From Amborella trichopoda (lineage: Eukaryota; Streptophyta; Magnoliopsida; Amborellales; Amborellaceae): a stretch of 64,000 bases of DNA. The stretch covers positions 1 through 64,000 of the forward strand of contig NW_006495982.1 of assembly GCF_000471905.2 (NCBI RefSeq), read 5' to 3'. Positions within the stretch are counted from its first letter, which is position 1; each line of letters opens with the position of its first letter. The notes beneath the pieces were generated by a model, which was not told the DNA's origin, ran no database searches, and saw only the letters and a list, made by a program, of their open reading frames with translations. The position numbers and the translations under genes were made by a program. Of the stretch, positions 60,191 to 64,000 are shown piece by piece.

Positions 60191-61189
60191 GTAACTTAAA
60201 TCATTAACTTTTGTTTTCTGATTTTTACTCAAGCTATTCCCGTTATTAAGTAGAAAAATTGATGCTATGGCTATTTCATGTGGAACAATTGGTTTTTTTT
60301 TCTTTTCTTTCTTGTCATCACTTTTTTGAAACTCTTCAAACAACACCAAGCTTATGTCAATTTTACTTTCCATGACTTACTGAACTTGGGAATAGCATAC
60401 CAGATGCCTATTTAGGAATCTCAATCCCAACATTAAAGACTAAGACAACAACCAAACTGATCATTTTCTTTATTTATAGGCAGTTAGCAACAGAACTATA
60501 GTTTTAATATAGTTGCATTGCTTGCTGGCTCTAAACAAAGAGATATCTATATTAAATAATATACATCATCCTAGATCCAATAGGTTGGGATCAGGATCCC
60601 AAAAGGACATGATCAAGATCTCCAAACAGTTGGGATCTTGATACCTAACATTTGGGGATCTTGATACCTAACATTTGGGGATCTTCACTCGTAACATATG
60701 CATTTGTACGGATGACACTCCCAGCTATAGAGATCTTCTAGCATTTCACTATCCCCCACTTCTGATCCCCGATTCTGCTCTTGGTCCTGAATCCAACAAT
60801 GATGTGCTTTTCTTTATAGTCATGCATACATAAAGTGGGGTCTAGCGTACAAAAGGTGTACCAATTCGATCATTCAGGTGTTCTCTTTCTTGCATACATT
60901 GTCAACTTATTTGCTGGAGTATCGATTGGCTTCAGGCACCACTGTGGATACTAATGCTACAATTGTAGCGCCATTGTATGGGATTTTTGAGATTGGTAGT
61001 TTCTTTTTTCTATCTTGTAGTATTCATGAGAAAAATCATATTTATTTTGTTATTACTTTATTAGTAAAATGTTATAACTACTAAAGACATCCTCAGGTTA
61101 AATTGGTTTATTAAATTTTTTTAATAAACTCATAAATTGAGGGCTATGCATATCCTCAGACATATATGAAATGGAATAAAGATGGACTA

Positions 61190-61790
61190 AGCTACTTACA
61201 GATGTAACTACAATTGACATAACTACGGTCGAGCTATCAAACCCGTCCAACCAGGAAGAAGCATTCTTTACGGCACGCGTCCATATAAGAATGTCATATT
61301 CAAACGCAAAAGCCTATTTTTTTCTAAGGAATTAGGGATGCACTCTATCCTCCTTAGATCCAGCATGCTATCACTATTAGAAGGACGACGACTACATGAG
61401 AAACATTCTATGGGGCTCTCTTTTTCATGCTACTTTTCACTACCCCTATCTTGGGATTTTGAATTAGAGGGGGGGCTCATTCGATAGAGCACTAGAGCTA
61501 TACTATGGGGGGATGTCAGACTGCTCAGGAGAGATTCCCGCTCCGGTAGCAGGCCATTGGATCAGCCGTTCAGTATGGGTAGTAGTTGCAATATCATTTG
61601 TGATGCAGTCCTCCCCGGAATTCATGTGGTAACCAGTCATTGAGAGGAACTATATCGTTGCTAGTTGGTGTTCCTGAACTATGGAAGTTTCATAGTTAGG
61701 AGGTCTTATGGCTTGCAAGTTGAGCGTGCAAAGTCGTGCCTTTCGGAGTGTAAAAGTAGGAAGCCCGAGCTAGAGCGATCCTTCTTTGCT
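61190..61790. other. GC-richer insert, possibly organelle-derived (NUMT)
   Basis: About 600 bp differ sharply in composition from the flanking intron and have the texture of plant mitochondrial intergenic DNA (for example GTCCAACCAGGAAGAAGCAT, GCAGGCCATTGGATCAGCCG, AAGCCCGAGCTAGAGCGATC). No reading frame or tRNA was recognised. The mitochondrial origin is a guess from texture, not a match. Confidence 0.4.
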
Positions 61791-63235
61791 TTAATATCAC
61801 CTATAGTTTTAAAGAATTTGAGTTTTTAAAACTATGGTCATAAAATTTGTATAGTTTGAAATAAATATTAAAAAATAACATGCATTTGTCATTTTATTTT
61901 GTAGAAGATACCCTTTCTATTACATACTTCTTTATCATGCTTTGAATTTGAATAGGCCTTCATAGATGCCCTGTATAAATGCTTTGTGCAAATACTATTT
62001 CAACTTCAATTTTCGAGATCTATGTGAACTTGGATGAGAGTTAACTTGGATGAGAGTTAATTGTAATATTCTTCTTATCAAATTAGAAAATTGGAAGAGA
62101 GTTAAAGGATTCAAAACTTGCTATTAATTTTAACTTTAACTTGGAACATTGAAAGAAAATAATTGTAAGTATACTTGAATTCACCTTATAAACAACTGAT
62201 ATCCCCTCTAATATTCTTTCCTATATACGTTAAAAGCAAATATTCCATATCCATTTTTCTTTTCTTTTTTTATTTGTGGACCTCTATGCCTATTAGAGAG
62301 AGATTTTTTAGGAAACCATTCTATCTCTATACCTATCTAGATAGAAATTTTCTCTCACGTGGTTTTTACAAAATTGTAGCAATTGTTTTTTTTTTTTTTT
62401 AATTTTTTCTTTTTTTTGAGTTTCGCTGAAGAGATTAACGGTTTGAGGAAAATGATGTTTATTTGTCTCTAGGATGGCAAGGAGATGCAACCCTTCGTTT
62501 TCCTTTTATACATCCATAGTAGTTATCTCGATTACTTCATACAATGTCCACCCTTAACACCTATTTAAAGTCACTTGCCCTACATTATCTCTAGGCATAG
62601 GGTCCTTTTTTTTTTTTTACACACTTGTCTGTCCACCATTAACCTTAGCTTAATAATGTAATAGTAGATATCTTAGAGCCTAGTTTTTCTATGGGTTTGG
62701 TATAGACTATGCTTATTAAAATTAATACAGAGATGTGAAAGCCTACTTCTGAATTATGTTCAGCGAAAATGGTGAGGTTTTCTAGAGAATGGGAAATGTG
62801 GAGCTCTAATTTTGATTGGTATTCATTTTTAAGAGCACTTCTTTATTTATGAAACTGCTGAAAGCTTTTGTCTTCATGCCATGTAAAATATTTCCACCGT
62901 GAAGCAGGAATCTGTTTTGCTTTTCTGTGACCATGAACATTTGGTCTATAATGTAAAGAAAGTGATGTGTTTCCCATAGTAATGCCACAGAGTTTTAGTT
63001 TTTGAGTATATTCAAGAGGACTTATTCTCTTTGGATTGTATTTAAATTTTCCAATTTTTGTGTCATAACTTCTGAGCGACCTCTTAGTTATGGAAAACAA
63101 ATCTTACTTGTACTTTTGATCGAGGTATATATCATTGGTGGGGAAGTAGAGTAGCACCTATGTAGTATGGAATATGGTACACAAAAGGGGTATCCACTGT
63201 GCATTTCCAATGGTGAATGGTGAATATTAGCGGCA

Positions 63236-63405
63236 GCGTTTTAAAAAACGCCGAGTCGAACCGGACTCGCTCGGTTCGACTCGGAATTCGCGAAAAGGGA
63301 CCGGATCGGTTGAAAAATCGGAAATCGTCCGGTTCTAGAGAGAACCGGACGATTCCGCACAGTGACTCGCCGATTCACTGTACGGAATCGGCGAGTCCGT
63401 ACGGT
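63236..63405. mobile_element. GC-rich transposon-like end with GAACCGG inverted motifs
   Basis: CGAGTCGAACCGGACTCGCT, GTCCGGTTCTAGAGAGAACC and ACTCGCCGATTCACTG form several short overlapping inverted repeats (GGTTCTAGAGAGAACC; CGATTCCG/CGGAATCG). They are similar in flavour to the element at 49,928. It may be the start of an element that continues into the gap. Confidence 0.5.
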
Positions 63406-63568
63406 TTTTTTTTTTTTTTTTTTTGTAATCCTTGATAGATTTTTTTGTAATACTTGATCGATTTTTTTGTAATCCATGATCGAATTGTTTTTGTTTTTTG
63501 TAATCCATGATCGTAATTTTTTGGTTTTTTGTAACCCTATAATAGTAATTTTTTGTAATCCATGATCG
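63406..63568. repeat. T-rich minisatellite running into the gap
   Basis: Units with a core TTTTTTGTAATCCATGATCG, about 24-35 bp each, repeat at least five times after a long T run (63,405-63,424) and continue up to the first N. Confidence 0.8.
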
Positions 63569-64000
63569 NNNNNNNNNNNNNNNNNNNNNNNNNNNNNNNN
63601 NNNNNNNNNNNNNNNNNNNNNNNNNNNNNNNNNNNNNNNNNNNNNNNNNNNNNNNNNNNNNNNNNNNNNNNNNNNNNNNNNNNNNNNNNNNNNNNNNNNN
63701 NNNNNNNNNNNNNNNNNNNNNNNNNNNNNNNNNNNNNNNNNNNNNNNNNNNNNNNNNNNNNNNNNNNNNNNNNNNNNNNNNNNNNNNNNNNNNNNNNNNN
63801 NNNNNNNNNNNNNNNNNNNNNNNNNNNNNNNNNNNNNNNNNNNNNNNNNNNNNNNNNNNNNNNNNNNNNNNNNNNNNNNNNNNNNNNNNNNNNNNNNNNN
63901 NNNNNNNNNNNNNNNNNNNNNNNNNNNNNNNNNNNNNNNNNNNNNNNNNNNNNNNNNNNNNNNNNNNNNNNNNNNNNNNNNNNNNNNNNNNNNNNNNNNN
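63569..64000. other. Assembly gap (N)
   Basis: All bases are N from 63,569. The size may be arbitrary. It follows a tandem repeat, a common cause of assembly breaks. Confidence 0.99.

Larger units (their letters stand above)
60191..63568 (+). other. Long intron of the ETO1-like gene (3' end not seen)
   Basis: No frame here matches the expected continuation of the TPR region. Apart from the GC-richer insert at 61.2-61.8 kb and the repeats from 63.2 kb, it is AT-rich, with a direct repeat ACCTAACATTTGGGGATCTT at about 60,640 and 60,667. If the gene is intact, its last exons lie in or beyond the gap. Confidence 0.6.

Overview
This window reads as plant nuclear DNA, most likely from a flowering plant. 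It is AT-rich, has multi-exon genes with GT/AG introns and long CT-rich leaders, contains Copia LTR retrotransposons and many short non-autonomous DNA transposons, and ends in an assembly gap (N from 63,569). I cannot name the species. All assignments come from reading the sequence and recalling protein families; no search was run.

Three host genes are supported, all on the + strand. (1) Importin subunit beta-1, two coding exons (6,483-8,896 and 9,524-9,722), 870 codons plus stop, apparently intact. (2) A GPI-anchored glycerophosphodiester phosphodiesterase-like protein (GDPDL/SHV3 type), nine coding exons from 31,519 to 37,772, 756 codons plus stop, with signal peptide, two GDPD-like domains and a hydrophobic tail. 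(3) An ETO1-like BTB-TPR protein, coding exons 57,537-57,715 and 58,442-60,190; its C-terminal TPR exon or exons are not found before the gap, so the gene is partial here. The three have unrelated jobs (nuclear import, cell-wall/surface organisation, ethylene-synthesis control) and form no operon-like unit.

The space between genes is mostly transposon-derived. 1-5.4 kb: a 1.2 kb tandem duplication, a MITE, an RTE-type LINE 3' end, and a fold-back element with a CT-rich core. 10.3-12.4 kb: two inverted-repeat elements. 12.6-20.0 kb: an old minus-strand Copia element whose 5' LTR was later split by a TIR element. 22.8-27.3 kb: a second minus-strand Copia element with matching 196 bp LTRs and a TCTCT target duplication. 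38-54 kb: a gene-free stretch dense in MITEs, one near-perfect hairpin and one large fold-back element. 60.2-63.6 kb: the long last visible intron of the ETO1-like gene, with a possible organelle-derived insert and a minisatellite running into the gap.

The most unusual content is a family of four elements (18,422-19,654; 20,253-20,991; about 27,700-28,549; 30,113-30,761). They share terminal inverted repeats of roughly 100 bp starting AGG(G)AAAA. Two have clean 8 bp target duplications, and each interior carries many copies of one short motif, GTCCGGCA, on one strand only and in unrelated spacers. A fold-back element at 42,335-43,488 has the same kind of termini and an 8 bp target duplication, with 37 bp tandem repeats in its arms, and may belong to the same wider group.
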